Of a DNA stretch of 64,000 nt, positions 45,050-54,739 are shown piece by piece (the stretch's first letter is position 1; each line of letters begins with the position of its first letter). Made by a program: the position numbers and the translations under genes. A model generated the notes under the pieces. It made no database searches and had not been told where the DNA came from. It was given only the letters and a program-made list of their open reading frames with translations. Source of the DNA: Celeribacter marinus. Lineage in GTDB: Bacteria; Pseudomonadota; Alphaproteobacteria; Rhodobacterales; Rhodobacteraceae. Where the stretch lies: assembly GCF_001308265.1 (NCBI RefSeq), contig NZ_CP012023.1, forward strand, positions 2,866,932-2,930,931, written 5' to 3'.

Positions 45050-46560
45050 GTGACCTTCTCAAGATCAACGGGCTAACCAAAGCCTATCCGGGCGTTGTGG
45101 CCAATGACTCCGTGTCCTTCACCATTGGCGCGGGTCAAGTCCACGCTTTGCTCGGTGAAAACGGCGCGGGAAAATCCACGCTTGTCAAAATGATCTACGG
45201 GTTGGAAAAGCCTGACAGCGGCACCATGCAGATGCACGCCAAAGCGTACAGCCCAACCAGCCCACAAGCCGCACGCGCTTCTGGCGTGGCGATGGTGTTT
45301 CAACACTTTTCTTTGTTCGAAGCCCTCAACGTGGCCGAAAATGTCGCACTGGGCATGGAGAACCCTCCGAAAATGCGTGAACTTGCGCGCTCAATTCGTG
45401 ATGTGTCAGAGGCCTACGGTCTTCCGCTTGATCCCGACCGCATCGTTGGTGATCTTTCCGCGGGGGAGCGGCAACGCGTTGAGATTATCCGCTGCCTGCT
45501 CCAAGATCCCAAACTGTTGATCATGGACGAGCCAACATCGGTTTTGACGCCGCAAGAAGTCGAAATTCTATTCACGACCCTGCGCAAGCTTCAATCCGAA
45601 GGCACCTCAATCCTCTACATTTCTCACAAGCTGGAAGAAATTCGCGCGCTGTGTGACGAGGCCACAATCCTACGCTTGGGCAAGGTCGTGGGCGATTGCG
45701 ACCCAAAGACGACGACCGCACGCGAAATGGCCGAACTCATGGTCGGCGAAACGCTCCACACCCCAACGCGCGAAGGTGGCGAAACCGGCGAGATTTTGTT
45801 GGATGTGCGCGCCCTTGATTTCGCGCCTGCCAACCCGTTTGGCACTCGCCTCAAAGACGTGTCGTTTCAGGTGCGCTCTGGCGAGATTTTGGGTATCGGC
45901 GGTGTTGCGGGCAATGGTCAGGACGAGCTTTTGTCGGTGTTGTCCGGTGAGGCAAAAACTGCGACTGGTCGCGTCTTTTTTGAGGGACAGGACATCGGTC
46001 GCATGGGACCAAACGCGCGCCGTGGCCTTGGCATTTTAGCGGCTCCTGAGGAACGGCTTGGACATGCCGCGGCCCCGAATATGAGCCTGACCGAGAACGC
46101 CCTATTGACGGCGAATGTACGCAAATCTTTGACCAAAAACGGTTTCATCAACTGGCAAAAAGCAGACGCCTTTGCGCGCGATATCATTGCCGCCTTTGAT
46201 GTGCGCAGCTCTGGCCCTGCGGCGGCGGCCCGCTCGCTCTCTGGCGGGAACCTACAAAAGTTCGTTATTGGCCGCGAAGTTCTTCAAGACCCGAAAATCT
46301 TTGTGGTCAATCAGCCGACATGGGGCGTTGACGCCTCTGCCGCCGCCCAAATTCGCCAGTCGCTTTTGGATCTCGCAGCAGGGGGCGCGGCGGTCGTGTG
46401 CATCAGTCAAGATCTCGATGAGCTGATGGAAATTTCAGACCATTTTGCCGCGTTGAACGAGGGACGCCTTAGCCCGCCGCGCATAGCCAAAGGCCTCTCA
46501 ATCGATGAAATCGGCCTGATGATGGGCGGCGCCCACGACATGGAAGTGGCGGACATATGA
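45046..46560 (+). CDS. ABC transporter ATP-binding protein, purine nucleoside type
   Basis: A 504-residue duplicated ABC ATPase with two nucleotide-binding domains. Walker A of the first is GENGAGKST and its signature is LSAGERQRVEI. The second domain has a degenerate Walker A (GVAGNGQDEL) and an LSGGNLQKFVIGRE signature, as in sugar and BMP-type nucleoside importers. It starts with GTG inside the xdhC stop. It energises the two permeases that follow. The substrate (nucleosides or purines) is inferred from the BMP-family binding protein and the xdh neighbours. Confidence 0.92.
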   Translation: MSDLLKINGLTKAYPGVVANDSVSFTIGAGQVHALLGENGAGKSTLVKMIYGLEKPDSGTMQMHAKAYSPTSPQAARASGVAMVFQHFSLFEALNVAENVALGMENPPKMRELARSIRDVSEAYGLPLDPDRIVGDLSAGERQRVEIIRCLLQDPKLLIMDEPTSVLTPQEVEILFTTLRKLQSEGTSILYISHKLEEIRALCDEATILRLGKVVGDCDPKTTTAREMAELMVGETLHTPTREGGETGEILLDVRALDFAPANPFGTRLKDVSFQVRSGEILGIGGVAGNGQDELLSVLSGEAKTATGRVFFEGQDIGRMGPNARRGLGILAAPEERLGHAAAPNMSLTENALLTANVRKSLTKNGFINWQKADAFARDIIAAFDVRSSGPAAAARSLSGGNLQKFVIGREVLQDPKIFVVNQPTWGVDASAAAQIRQSLLDLAAGGAAVVCISQDLDELMEISDHFAALNEGRLSPPRIAKGLSIDEIGLMMGGAHDMEVADI

Positions 46561-47645
46561 TTACCCTGATCAAACGGCCACAACCGTCAAAGCTATGGAC
46601 TTTTGCGACACCTGTTCTGGCGGTCGCCATCACAATGGTTTTGGGCGGACTGTTGTTTGCGCTTATGGGAAAAGACCCGTTTGAGGCGATACGTACTATC
46701 TTCTGGGATCCGCTTTTTCACGAGCAATTCGCGGCTTACTCTCGCCCTCAACTCTTGGTCAAAGCCGGTCCACTTATCTTGATCGCAATCGGGTTGTCCC
46801 TTGGCTTCAAGGCAGGGATTTGGAACATCGGCGCCGAAGGACAGTACATCATGGGGGCGCTTGCGGGTGCAGCCACGGGTCTTGCGCTTTACCCGATGGA
46901 CGCTTGGTTCATTTTTCCGTTGATGGTCATTGCCGGCGCTTTGGGTGGCTTTTTATGGGCCATGATCCCTGCTCTATTGAAGACACGGTTTAATACGAAC
47001 GAGATCCTCGTCTCTTTGATGCTTGTCTATGTTGCGGAGCAGCTTTTGGCCTCTGCATCGCTGTCATGGCTGCGCAATCCAGAGGGCAACGGCTTTCCGG
47101 GGTCTCGCAACCTGTCAAAAATCGAGGCCATGTCCAACCCCGAACTGTTCGCGGGCACAGGCGTTCACTGGGGCGTTGTTGCAGCCCTCGCCGCCGTAAT
47201 CGCGGCTTATGTTTTGATCAACAAACACATGCTTGGCTTTCAAATCAAGCTAAGCGGTGAAAGCTCGCGTGCCGCCGGATTTGCCGGCGTCAACTCCGCC
47301 CGCCTCATTCTGTTTTGCCTTGGCACAGCGGGTGCGCTTGCCGGACTGGCGGGATTGTTCGAGGTCACCGGTCCCGCAGGACAAGTTTCCATCGACTTCA
47401 ACGCAGGGTACGGGTTTACCGCAATTATCGTGGCCTTTTTAGGCCGCTTGCACCCCATCGGTATTTTGTTTGCAGGACTGTTATTGGCCCTCACATTCAT
47501 CGGCGGCGAGCTTGCTCAATTCATGCTCGGGCTTCCCTCCGCGTCTATCCAAGTGTTCCAAGGCATGTTGCTCATGACGCTTTTGGCAATGGATATCTTC
47601 GTTAACTACCGTGTGGTGTGGACATCTCGGGAGGTCGCGCAATGA
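46557..47645 (+). CDS. ABC transporter permease 1, BMP type
   Basis: A 362-residue inner-membrane protein with eight or more hydrophobic segments. The block GLSLGFKAGIWNIGAEGQYIMGAL is the signature of BMP-linked nucleoside permeases (YufP/NupB type). It overlaps both neighbours by 4 bp. Confidence 0.92.
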   Translation: MITLIKRPQPSKLWTFATPVLAVAITMVLGGLLFALMGKDPFEAIRTIFWDPLFHEQFAAYSRPQLLVKAGPLILIAIGLSLGFKAGIWNIGAEGQYIMGALAGAATGLALYPMDAWFIFPLMVIAGALGGFLWAMIPALLKTRFNTNEILVSLMLVYVAEQLLASASLSWLRNPEGNGFPGSRNLSKIEAMSNPELFAGTGVHWGVVAALAAVIAAYVLINKHMLGFQIKLSGESSRAAGFAGVNSARLILFCLGTAGALAGLAGLFEVTGPAGQVSIDFNAGYGFTAIIVAFLGRLHPIGILFAGLLLALTFIGGELAQFMLGLPSASIQVFQGMLLMTLLAMDIFVNYRVVWTSREVAQ

Positions 47646-48568
47646 ACTTTGGTGGCATTGATCCCGTCATTCTTTTGGCCTCGCTCATGGTGGCCTCCAC
47701 CCCAATTCTACTTGCCGCCCTTGGTGAAATGGTTGTTGAGAAATCTGGCGTTTTGAACCTCGGCGTTGAGGGCATGATGATCACCGGCGCGGTCTGTGGG
47801 TTCATCGCGTCTGTCGAGAGCGGATCACCCCTTGTCGGGTTTATCGCCGCTGCGGCCGGTGGCGCGCTTTTGGCCATGCTCTTTGCCCTTTTGACGCAAG
47901 TTTTTCAATCAACCCAAGTGCCAAGTGGTTTGGCACTCACTCTTGTCGGGGTCGGCTTGGCGTCTTTCCTTGGCCAGAACTACGTGGGCGTTAAATCCCC
48001 TCTTACAACCAAGATGCCCATCCCGTTGCTTGAGGATATTCCCGTTCTTGGTCCGATCCTGTTTCGCCATGACGCAATGGTTTACTTTAGCCTGTTCGCT
48101 GTGGTTGTCGTCTGGGCCGTGCTCAAATTCACGCGCGCGGGTCTGATCCTGCGTGCAGTTGGTGAAAACCATACCGCCGCCCACGCGCTTGGGTACAAAG
48201 TGCGTCGTGTTCGGGTTTTGGCCATCGGGTTCGGAGGCGCTATGGCGGGTCTGGGCGGCGCTTATATTTCTCTCATCCGCGTGCCGCAGTGGACCGATGG
48301 GATCACCGCAGGTATAGGGTGGATCGCCCTTGCCATCGTGGTTTTTGCCTCATGGAAAGCGCCACGCGTTTTAATCGGTGCCTACCTCTTTGGTGGGATC
48401 ACAGTGCTGCAACTCAATCTTCAGGCGGCAGGGGCAAAGGTTCCTGTAGAGCTTCTTTCGATGTCGCCATTTTTGGCCACGATTGTGGTTCTTGTCGTCA
48501 TTTCGGCACGCAGCAAAGGGGCCGCTGGCGGTCCCGCAATGCTTGGCCGGATTTTCCAAGCCCGCTAG
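47642..48568 (+). CDS. ABC transporter permease 2, BMP type
   Basis: A 308-residue inner-membrane permease, partner of the previous one (YufQ/NupC type). LAALGEMVVEKSGVLNLGVEGMM is the family signature, with many transmembrane helices. ATG 47642 overlaps the upstream stop; the frame extends upstream but without support. Confidence 0.92.
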   Translation: MNFGGIDPVILLASLMVASTPILLAALGEMVVEKSGVLNLGVEGMMITGAVCGFIASVESGSPLVGFIAAAAGGALLAMLFALLTQVFQSTQVPSGLALTLVGVGLASFLGQNYVGVKSPLTTKMPIPLLEDIPVLGPILFRHDAMVYFSLFAVVVVWAVLKFTRAGLILRAVGENHTAAHALGYKVRRVRVLAIGFGGAMAGLGGAYISLIRVPQWTDGITAGIGWIALAIVVFASWKAPRVLIGAYLFGGITVLQLNLQAAGAKVPVELLSMSPFLATIVVLVVISARSKGAAGGPAMLGRIFQAR

Positions 48569-48618
48569 GGCTACTTATCAACCGGGGCGCATGCCTCACA
48601 ACACCTGGGAGAACGCAT

Positions 48619-49692
48619 ATGTTCAAAACACTCCTCGCCACCACCGCTTTGGCTCTTGGCCTTGCTGGCGCTGCTCTGGCAGACGACGAAAAAACCAAAG
48701 TGGGCTTTGTCTACGTGGGTCCCGTCAATGATGGCGGCTGGACACAAGGTCACGATCACGGCCGAAAAATGCTCGAAGAGCACTTTGGCGATACGGTCGA
48801 GACCGTCTTTGTTGAAAATGTTCCCGAAGGCCCAGACGCAGAACGCGTGATGACACAGATGGCGCTCACAGGCACTGACCTGATTTTCACCACATCGTTT
48901 GGCTTCATGGACCCGACCATCAACGTGGCTGAAAAATTCCCTGACGTGAAGTTCGAGCACGCAACGGGCTACAAAACTGCCGATAACGTTGGCACCTATT
49001 CCGCGCGCTTCTATGAGGGCCGCGCCATCCAAGGCCACATTGCGGGCAAAATGACCAAATCCAACATCGTGGGCTACATCGCATCCGTGCCAATCCCCGA
49101 AGTTGTCCGTGGCATCAACTCCGCCTACATCCACGCCCAAAAAGTGAACCCTGACGTTGAGTTCAAAGTTATCTGGATCTTTGAGTGGATGAACCCCGCC
49201 AAAGAAGCAGACGCGGCAAAGGCGTTGATCGAGCAAGGCGCGGACGTGATCTTGCAACACACCGACTCCACGGCCCCCCTTGCCGCAGCCCAAGAGGCAG
49301 GCGGCGTGATCGGTTTTGGTCAAGCTTCCGACATGTATGAGTACGCCCCATCGCCGCGCGTCTCCTCCATCATCGACAACTGGGCGCCCTACTACATCGC
49401 CCGCACCCAAGCCGTCATGGATGGCACATGGGAGAGCGCAATGACGTGGGACGGCATTTCCACAGGCATGGTTGGCATTGGTGAAATCACAGATGCAGTT
49501 CCCGCAGACGTGAAAGCCGAAGCCGAAGCCATGCGTGATGAAATCGCAGCGGGCACCTACCACCCGTTCACCGGCCCCCTCAACAAGCAAGACGGCACGC
49601 CGTGGCTTGCCGAGGGCGAAGTGGCGGATGACGGCACACTCGCAGGCATGTCCTTCTTTGTTGAAGGTCTCACTGGCGACATCCCACAGTAA
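48619..49692 (+). CDS. BMP-family substrate-binding lipoprotein or periplasmic protein
   Basis: A 357-residue periplasmic-binding protein. The signal peptide is MFKTLLATTALALGLAGAALA, without a lipobox Cys. The mature part starts KVGFVYVGPVNDGGWT, typical of the BMP (PnrA-like) family that binds purine nucleosides in other bacteria. It ends the seven-gene xdh-transport operon, 50 bp after the permease; a GGGAG site lies before the ATG. A terminator follows. Confidence 0.93.
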   Translation: MFKTLLATTALALGLAGAALADDEKTKVGFVYVGPVNDGGWTQGHDHGRKMLEEHFGDTVETVFVENVPEGPDAERVMTQMALTGTDLIFTTSFGFMDPTINVAEKFPDVKFEHATGYKTADNVGTYSARFYEGRAIQGHIAGKMTKSNIVGYIASVPIPEVVRGINSAYIHAQKVNPDVEFKVIWIFEWMNPAKEADAAKALIEQGADVILQHTDSTAPLAAAQEAGGVIGFGQASDMYEYAPSPRVSSIIDNWAPYYIARTQAVMDGTWESAMTWDGISTGMVGIGEITDAVPADVKAEAEAMRDEIAAGTYHPFTGPLNKQDGTPWLAEGEVADDGTLAGMSFFVEGLTGDIPQ

Positions 49693-49712
49693 ACAATCAA
49701 TACAGACTAACG

Positions 49713-49741
49713 AAAGGCCCGCCAAATTGGTGGGCCTTTTT
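49713..49741 (+). terminator. Terminator of the xdh-ABC operon
   Basis: AAAGGCCCGCC and GGTGGGCCTTTTT form a stem with a short AATT-type loop and a T-tract, 20 bp after the BMP gene. Confidence 0.85.
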
Positions 49742-49900
49742 GCATGGTGCGTCACGCTATGTTTCGGTGTCGCGTCTGATGGTGTCGCGAGGCATAGGCC
49801 ACAACACATCTTGGTTTTAGAATTTATTGACACGGATCAAGGCTGTGACGACACGCCCATGCCAATGGTGGCGCAAACACGCAACCAGAGGAGTTATCTA

Positions 49901-50236
49901 ATGAGCTGGGCCGAAAAGAACGAATCCATGCGCGATGCCTTGCGCAGCCTCAACAAAGCCAACCGCAACATCCCAAAAGGGTTCGGTGCGATGTCACAGG
50001 CCGCAATGGAAGGCGACCTGTTGGACGGCAAGACTAAGGAAATGGTGGCACTGTCCATCGCCATCGGTGTGCGGTGTGAACCCTGTGTCGGCTTTCACGT
50101 CGAAGCCTTAGCCAAACAAGGCGCATCACGCGAAGAGCTGGCCGAGATGCTAGCGATGTGTGTTCAGATGGGTGGCGGACCTGTGTTGATGTACGCCGCA
50201 AAGGCACTTGAAGCGTGGGACGAACTCACCGCCTAA
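49901..50236 (+). CDS. AhpD/carboxymuconolactone-decarboxylase-like protein
   Basis: A 111-residue helical protein. GVRCEPCVGFHVEALAKQG gives the CxxC redox pair and the His expected in the AhpD/CMD superfamily. AGAGGAG lies ahead of ATG 49901. A thiol peroxidase-like role is possible; nothing here proves the substrate. It stands alone after the operon terminator. Confidence 0.87.
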   Translation: MSWAEKNESMRDALRSLNKANRNIPKGFGAMSQAAMEGDLLDGKTKEMVALSIAIGVRCEPCVGFHVEALAKQGASREELAEMLAMCVQMGGGPVLMYAAKALEAWDELTA

Positions 50237-50264
50237 GCCATGGCAAACGACCAAGATGCACGTA

Positions 50265-50645
50265 TTATTGTGCGGCGTCTTGGTCTGATGCTTCCGCGAT
50301 CTCACGCGAAACGCTACAGCTTTTGCGCGCCCCTTGTTGGCTGCACGCGATCGTCAATGATGGCTCTGCATCGGACACTGCCGCCACGGCGACATCAGCA
50401 AGCGGGTTCTGGGCGGGTATGTCCACGATATCCTCCGCCGCGCTTACCTCCGCCTCCTGTGTTGGGGTGACGCCCTCGCTAAGACGCCTAAATCGGGTTG
50501 GCATATGCGCCAAATAGGATTTCACCGGATACTGGGTGAGCGTTGCCTGAGGCCCGATGATCATCCTGCCTTGGATAACATAATCGGCGGATACGATCAT
50601 AATCGCCCCAAGGCCAAACAAAAGACATGCAACAAGACGGCTCAT
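50265..50645 (-). CDS. Hypothetical membrane-anchored protein
   Basis: A 126-residue protein with a hydrophobic N-terminus (residues 1-20, a signal anchor) and a mostly disordered, acidic tail with a Cys pair (ACSQQGARKSC). AGGAGCATCGT lies ahead of the ATG. I recognise no family. The minus-strand gene is convergent with the AhpD-like gene. Confidence 0.65.
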   Translation of the reverse strand: MSRLVACLLFGLGAIMIVSADYVIQGRMIIGPQATLTQYPVKSYLAHMPTRFRRLSEGVTPTQEAEVSAAEDIVDIPAQNPLADVAVAAVSDAEPSLTIACSQQGARKSCSVSREIAEASDQDAAQ

Positions 50646-50821
50646 ACGATGCTCCTAAGACGACACACTCATTAAGTGTCATCGATCATCGTGGGGGCTC
50701 ATGGCGAAACTTTGACCAATCTCGGGTAATTTCGCGGATTGCGCATCTGGGCATCGCCCGACTTGCCGCGCTGCCGCATGAGCGCTAATCTTGGCCGCGA
50801 ATGAGCGAGGGGAGCTATCAC

Positions 50822-51670
50822 ATGCAGATTTGCCGCACAAAGGCAGAGGTCCGCGAGGCCGTACGTGGATATCGCAGGGCAGGTGAACACGTAGGGTTGG
50901 TCCCAACGATGGGGTATCTACACGATGGACATATGACGCTCGTGCGCACGGCCAAGGCCAAGTGCGACCGCGTTGTTGCAACGATCTTTGTCAACCCGAC
51001 CCAGTTTGGCGACAGTGCCGATCTCGACGCCTATCCGCGTGACGAGGCGCGTGATTTTGCGCTGCTTGAGGCCGAGGGCGTGGATGCGGTGTTTTGCCCC
51101 GATGTCGATGAGATGTACCACCCGCTCAAACAAACCACGGTTGTGACAGAGCGGTTGGAACACATGCTGATGGGTGCATTGCGGCCTGATCACTACAAAG
51201 GCGTGTGCACAGTCGTCACCAAACTGTTCAACATTGTCGGCGCCGATGAGGCGTTTTTTGGCGAGAAAGACTATCAACAGCTTTTGGTTTTGCGCACGAT
51301 GGCCCGTGATCTGGATATCCCCGTGGGCATCAACGGCGTGCCTACCGTGCGTGAGGTCGACGGATTGGCGATGTCGAGCCGCAATGTACGTCTCAGCGCT
51401 GAGGACCGCCAAGCCGCGTTGATCCTCAATAAGGCGTTGGCCTACGGCGATTACGAGGCCTCGGACGGGCGCACCGCCGCAGATCTCGAATCTTCGATCC
51501 GTACCTTTATCGAGAAAGAACCACGTGCCGAAATCGAAACCATCGATGTGCGTGACGCCGCAACGTTAGAGCCGATTGAGGGCCAGATTACCGCTCCTGC
51601 CGTCATTCTTCTCGCCGTGCGTTTCGGTGATGTGCTATTGATTGACCAACGCGTTGCCGACCCGAGCTAA
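50822..51670 (+). CDS. panC: Pantothenate synthetase
   Basis: A 282-residue enzyme that joins pantoate and beta-alanine with ATP. HIGH-like motif [15 protein letters not shown] and the KMSKS-like MSSRNVRLS are clear, with [16 protein letters not shown] for pantoate. ATG 50822 has GGGAG upstream. It precedes panB by 10 bp in an operon; together with coaBC it supports coenzyme A synthesis. Confidence 0.95.
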   Translation: MQICRTKAEVREAVRGYRRAGEHVGLVPTMGYLHDGHMTLVRTAKAKCDRVVATIFVNPTQFGDSADLDAYPRDEARDFALLEAEGVDAVFCPDVDEMYHPLKQTTVVTERLEHMLMGALRPDHYKGVCTVVTKLFNIVGADEAFFGEKDYQQLLVLRTMARDLDIPVGINGVPTVREVDGLAMSSRNVRLSAEDRQAALILNKALAYGDYEASDGRTAADLESSIRTFIEKEPRAEIETIDVRDAATLEPIEGQITAPAVILLAVRFGDVLLIDQRVADPS

Positions 51671-51680
51671 GGAGCCAGAC

Positions 51681-52499
51681 ATGTCAGCCCAAAACGAAAC
51701 GATCCGCCGCATCACCGTCCCGCAAATCCGCGACCGCAAAGGCGGCGAGCCGATTGTCTCGCTCACGTCCTATCACGCGCATACAGCGGCGATTGTCGAC
51801 AAACACGCGGATTTCATCCTTGTGGGCGACAGCCTCGGCATGGTGATGCACGGTATGGAAAGCACGGTGGGTGTGCCGCTTGATCTGATGGTGATGCACG
51901 GGCGGGCCGTTGTGCGCGGCACCAAACGGGCGCTGATCGTCGTTGATATGCCATTTGGCAGCTATGAGGAAAGTCCCAACATGGCATTCCGCAATGCCGC
52001 GATGATCATGAAAGAAACCCAGTGTCAGGCGGTCAAACTTGAGGGTGGCGCACGCATGGCCGAAACGATCAAGTTTCTCGTGGAGCGCGGCATTCCCGTA
52101 ATGGCCCACATCGGCCTGACGCCACAATCTACCAACGTCATGGGCGGGTTCAAAACCCAAGGCCGCGATGAGGACACATGGAACATGCACATCGCTGATG
52201 CCAAGGCCGTAGCCGAGGCCGGTGCCTTTGCCGTTGTGGTCGAAGGTGTCGTTGAACCGCTCGCCGATCAAATTACCGCCGCTGTGGACATTCCAACTAT
52301 CGGCATTGGGGCGTCCAAGAATTGCGACGGACAGATTTTGGTGCTCGAAGATATGCTTGGCCTTAACCCGTGGGTGCCCAAGTTTGTCAAAAAATACGGC
52401 AACCTTGGTCCGGCAATTGAACAGGCCGTTGCGGAATATGCCGATGAGGTCAAATCACGCGCCTTCCCCGGTCCAGAAAACGTCTACAACAACAAATAA
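51681..52499 (+). CDS. panB: Ketopantoate hydroxymethyltransferase
   Basis: A 272-residue TIM-barrel enzyme that makes ketopantoate. [28 protein letters not shown] and [12 protein letters not shown] are family landmarks. The ATG at 51681 follows a GGAG site and starts [23 protein letters not shown] large hairpin follows. Confidence 0.95.
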   Translation: MSAQNETIRRITVPQIRDRKGGEPIVSLTSYHAHTAAIVDKHADFILVGDSLGMVMHGMESTVGVPLDLMVMHGRAVVRGTKRALIVVDMPFGSYEESPNMAFRNAAMIMKETQCQAVKLEGGARMAETIKFLVERGIPVMAHIGLTPQSTNVMGGFKTQGRDEDTWNMHIADAKAVAEAGAFAVVVEGVVEPLADQITAAVDIPTIGIGASKNCDGQILVLEDMLGLNPWVPKFVKKYGNLGPAIEQAVAEYADEVKSRAFPGPENVYNNK

Positions 52500-52515
52500 G
52501 CGCTCTGGCGTCACA

Positions 52516-52562
52516 GATCGAACAGTCTAGAGCCCGCGGCACGTATTCTAGACTGTTCGATC
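52516..52562. terminator. Perfect 16-bp-arm hairpin after panB
   Basis: GATCGAACAGTCTAGA and TCTAGACTGTTCGATC pair perfectly around a 15-nt loop, 16 bp after the panB stop, followed on the plus strand by CCCCCTTAT. A terminator without a clear T-tract, or a structured mRNA end; the arms are unusually long and AT-balanced. Confidence 0.55.
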
Positions 52563-52659
52563 CCCCTTATGCGCGATTTCGCACAAAGACCCTCTGCATT
52601 CGCGTCTTTACGCGCCCCTACGCACGCCCCCATATGGTGTAAAGCAAAGGAGACGCACC

Positions 52660-53574
52660 ATGACATTTCGCCCCGTTAAATCCGAAACCCTCGCCGAAGC
52701 GACCCTCGAGGGCGCAGGCGTTCATCTTTATCGCGCGTTCGGATTTCACAAGCCCCGCGAGTTTGATCCGTTCTTACTGTTTGATGACTTTCGCAATGAC
52801 GACCCCGCAAAGTTCGAAAAGGGCTTTCCGTGGCACCCGCATCGCGGAATCGAGACAATAACCTATGTGCTTGACGGCGAAGTTGAACACGGTGACAGCC
52901 TTGGCAATCGCGGCGTCTTGGGCGCAGGCTCGGTGCAATGGATGACCGCAGGGTCCGGCATCATGCACCAAGAGATGCCGCGTGGAAACGCACAGGGCCA
53001 GATGCACGGGTTCCAATTGTGGGCCAACCTGCCCTCCTCGCTCAAGATGACCGATCCGCGCTATCAAGACATCCAAGGCAGCGACATTCCCGTTATCATT
53101 GACGATGACGGCACAGCGGTCAAAATCGTCACAGGCAACTTTTGGGGCAAACGCGGCCCTGTCGACGGTATCGCCGCCGATCCGCTGTACCTCGACGTGA
53201 GTGTGCCGCCCAATACGACAAAACGCCTACCCGTTGAAACCTACGCCAATACATTCGCCTATGTGTTCGCGGGCGCGGGCACGTTTCGCGATGCCTCTAC
53301 ACCCTACGGCGTGCGGGTCGAAAAAGAGATCGCGGGCGAAGAGATCAACATTCGCGACATGTCGGGCAACCGCACCTTGGTCAACTTTGATACGGGCGAC
53401 GAAGTGGTGGTGCGCTCTGGCCCCGAGGGCGTGCGGTTCTTGCTTATTTCCGGTCAGCCGATCAAAGAACCTGTGGCATGGCACGGACCAATCGTGATGA
53501 ATACGCGCGCTGAATTGCAGCAAGCGATGCAGGATCTCAACAACGGGACATTCATTCGCGATCAACGCGACTGA
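52660..53574 (+). CDS. Pirin-family protein
   Basis: A 304-residue bicupin. HPHRGIETITYVLDGEVEHGDS supplies the metal-binding His residues, and MTAGSGIMHQEMP the last part of the first cupin. Some pirins have quercetinase activity, others act as redox regulators; which applies is unknown. AAAGGAGACG lies ahead of the ATG. Confidence 0.93.
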   Translation: MTFRPVKSETLAEATLEGAGVHLYRAFGFHKPREFDPFLLFDDFRNDDPAKFEKGFPWHPHRGIETITYVLDGEVEHGDSLGNRGVLGAGSVQWMTAGSGIMHQEMPRGNAQGQMHGFQLWANLPSSLKMTDPRYQDIQGSDIPVIIDDDGTAVKIVTGNFWGKRGPVDGIAADPLYLDVSVPPNTTKRLPVETYANTFAYVFAGAGTFRDASTPYGVRVEKEIAGEEINIRDMSGNRTLVNFDTGDEVVVRSGPEGVRFLLISGQPIKEPVAWHGPIVMNTRAELQQAMQDLNNGTFIRDQRD

Positions 53575-53585
53575 GTGCAAACGCT

Positions 53586-54572
53586 TTAGATCATGTCGGG
53601 CACCACCATATCAGGTGGTCGGTGCCCGTCCGCAAACGCATAGATGTTGAGCAACACTTTTTCGCCCATCTCGATGCGCCCCTCAACTGTCGCCGATCCC
53701 ATATGCGGAAGTAAAACAACGTTCGGCAACTCGCGCAATCGCGGATTGACCTGACTGCCATGCTCGAACACATCTAGCCCCGCACCAGCGATCTCTTCGC
53801 GCCTCAGCGCACGTGTTAGGGCGTTTTCATCAATCACTTCGCCACGTGAGGTATTCACAATCACGGACGTCGGCTTCATCAACTTTAGACGGCGCTCGTT
53901 GATCAAATGAAACGTTGCGGGAGTGTGCGGACAGTTGATCGAAAGCACATCAACGTTAGCAAGCATCTGGTCCAAACTGTCCCACCACTGCGCACTATTC
54001 TCCTTTTCCGTGGACGGATGAAGGCGCGTGCGGTTGTGATAGTGAACAGACATTCCAAACGCTGTCGCGCGCCGCGCAAGCGCTCGCCCGATTCGACCCA
54101 TGCCTAATATGCCCAACGCCTTGCCGCCGATCCGCTGCCCCATAAATGCCGTGGGGGCCCATCCCTCCCACGCACCAGATTGCATAAACTTGAGACCTTC
54201 GGGCATCCGACGCGTGACGGCCAAGACTAAACCAATAGCCATATCCGCAGTATCTTCGGTCATAACGCCCGGGGTGTTAGACACAAGCACGCCACGCTTA
54301 TGCGCGCCCACAACGTCAATGTGGTCAACTCCCGCGCCGTAATTGGCGATAAGCTTTAAACGGCCGCCTGCGGCATCAAGCATCTCGGCGTCTATTTTGT
54401 CGGTGACACACGGCACGATCACATCCGCCTCACGCATCGCGTCGATCAACTGATCTCGCGATAGCTTTTCATCGGCAGCGCTCAAACGGACATCGAACAA
54501 CTCACCCATCCGCGCCTCGACCGCATCGGGCAGTCGGCGTGTCACAAAGACTTTTGGACGATTGTCTGACAT
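53586..54572 (-). CDS. D-2-hydroxyacid dehydrogenase, glyoxylate/hydroxypyruvate reductase type
   Basis: A 328-residue NAD(P)-dependent reductase. The Rossmann motif LGILGMGRIGRALA, catalytic Arg in NTSRGEVIDE, and His in LLPHMGSATVEG are present. This best fits glycerate or hydroxypyruvate/glyoxylate reductases, but the substrate is not certain. ATG 54572 has GGAGGTG immediately upstream. Confidence 0.9.
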   Translation of the reverse strand: MSDNRPKVFVTRRLPDAVEARMGELFDVRLSAADEKLSRDQLIDAMREADVIVPCVTDKIDAEMLDAAGGRLKLIANYGAGVDHIDVVGAHKRGVLVSNTPGVMTEDTADMAIGLVLAVTRRMPEGLKFMQSGAWEGWAPTAFMGQRIGGKALGILGMGRIGRALARRATAFGMSVHYHNRTRLHPSTEKENSAQWWDSLDQMLANVDVLSINCPHTPATFHLINERRLKLMKPTSVIVNTSRGEVIDENALTRALRREEIAGAGLDVFEHGSQVNPRLRELPNVVLLPHMGSATVEGRIEMGEKVLLNIYAFADGHRPPDMVVPDMI

Positions 54573-54739
54573 GTTGCACCTCCATGGTGCGCACGTTTGG
54601 GCACCGTTACCTGATCCCATTGTGCAAACAGCATTGCATATGGGCAAGGGGTATCCGATAAGAACACTGCGCAAAGAGACGCGACAAGCGGACGTTTGCC
54701 CGTTATTTTGATATGTATTTCGAGGCCATGAGGGTGAAC

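Noticed and set aside
48571..49833. 420-codon minus-strand frame across the BMP protein
   Set aside because: Antisense shadow of the BMP binding protein; composition is rich in Cys, His and Gly runs and fits no family.
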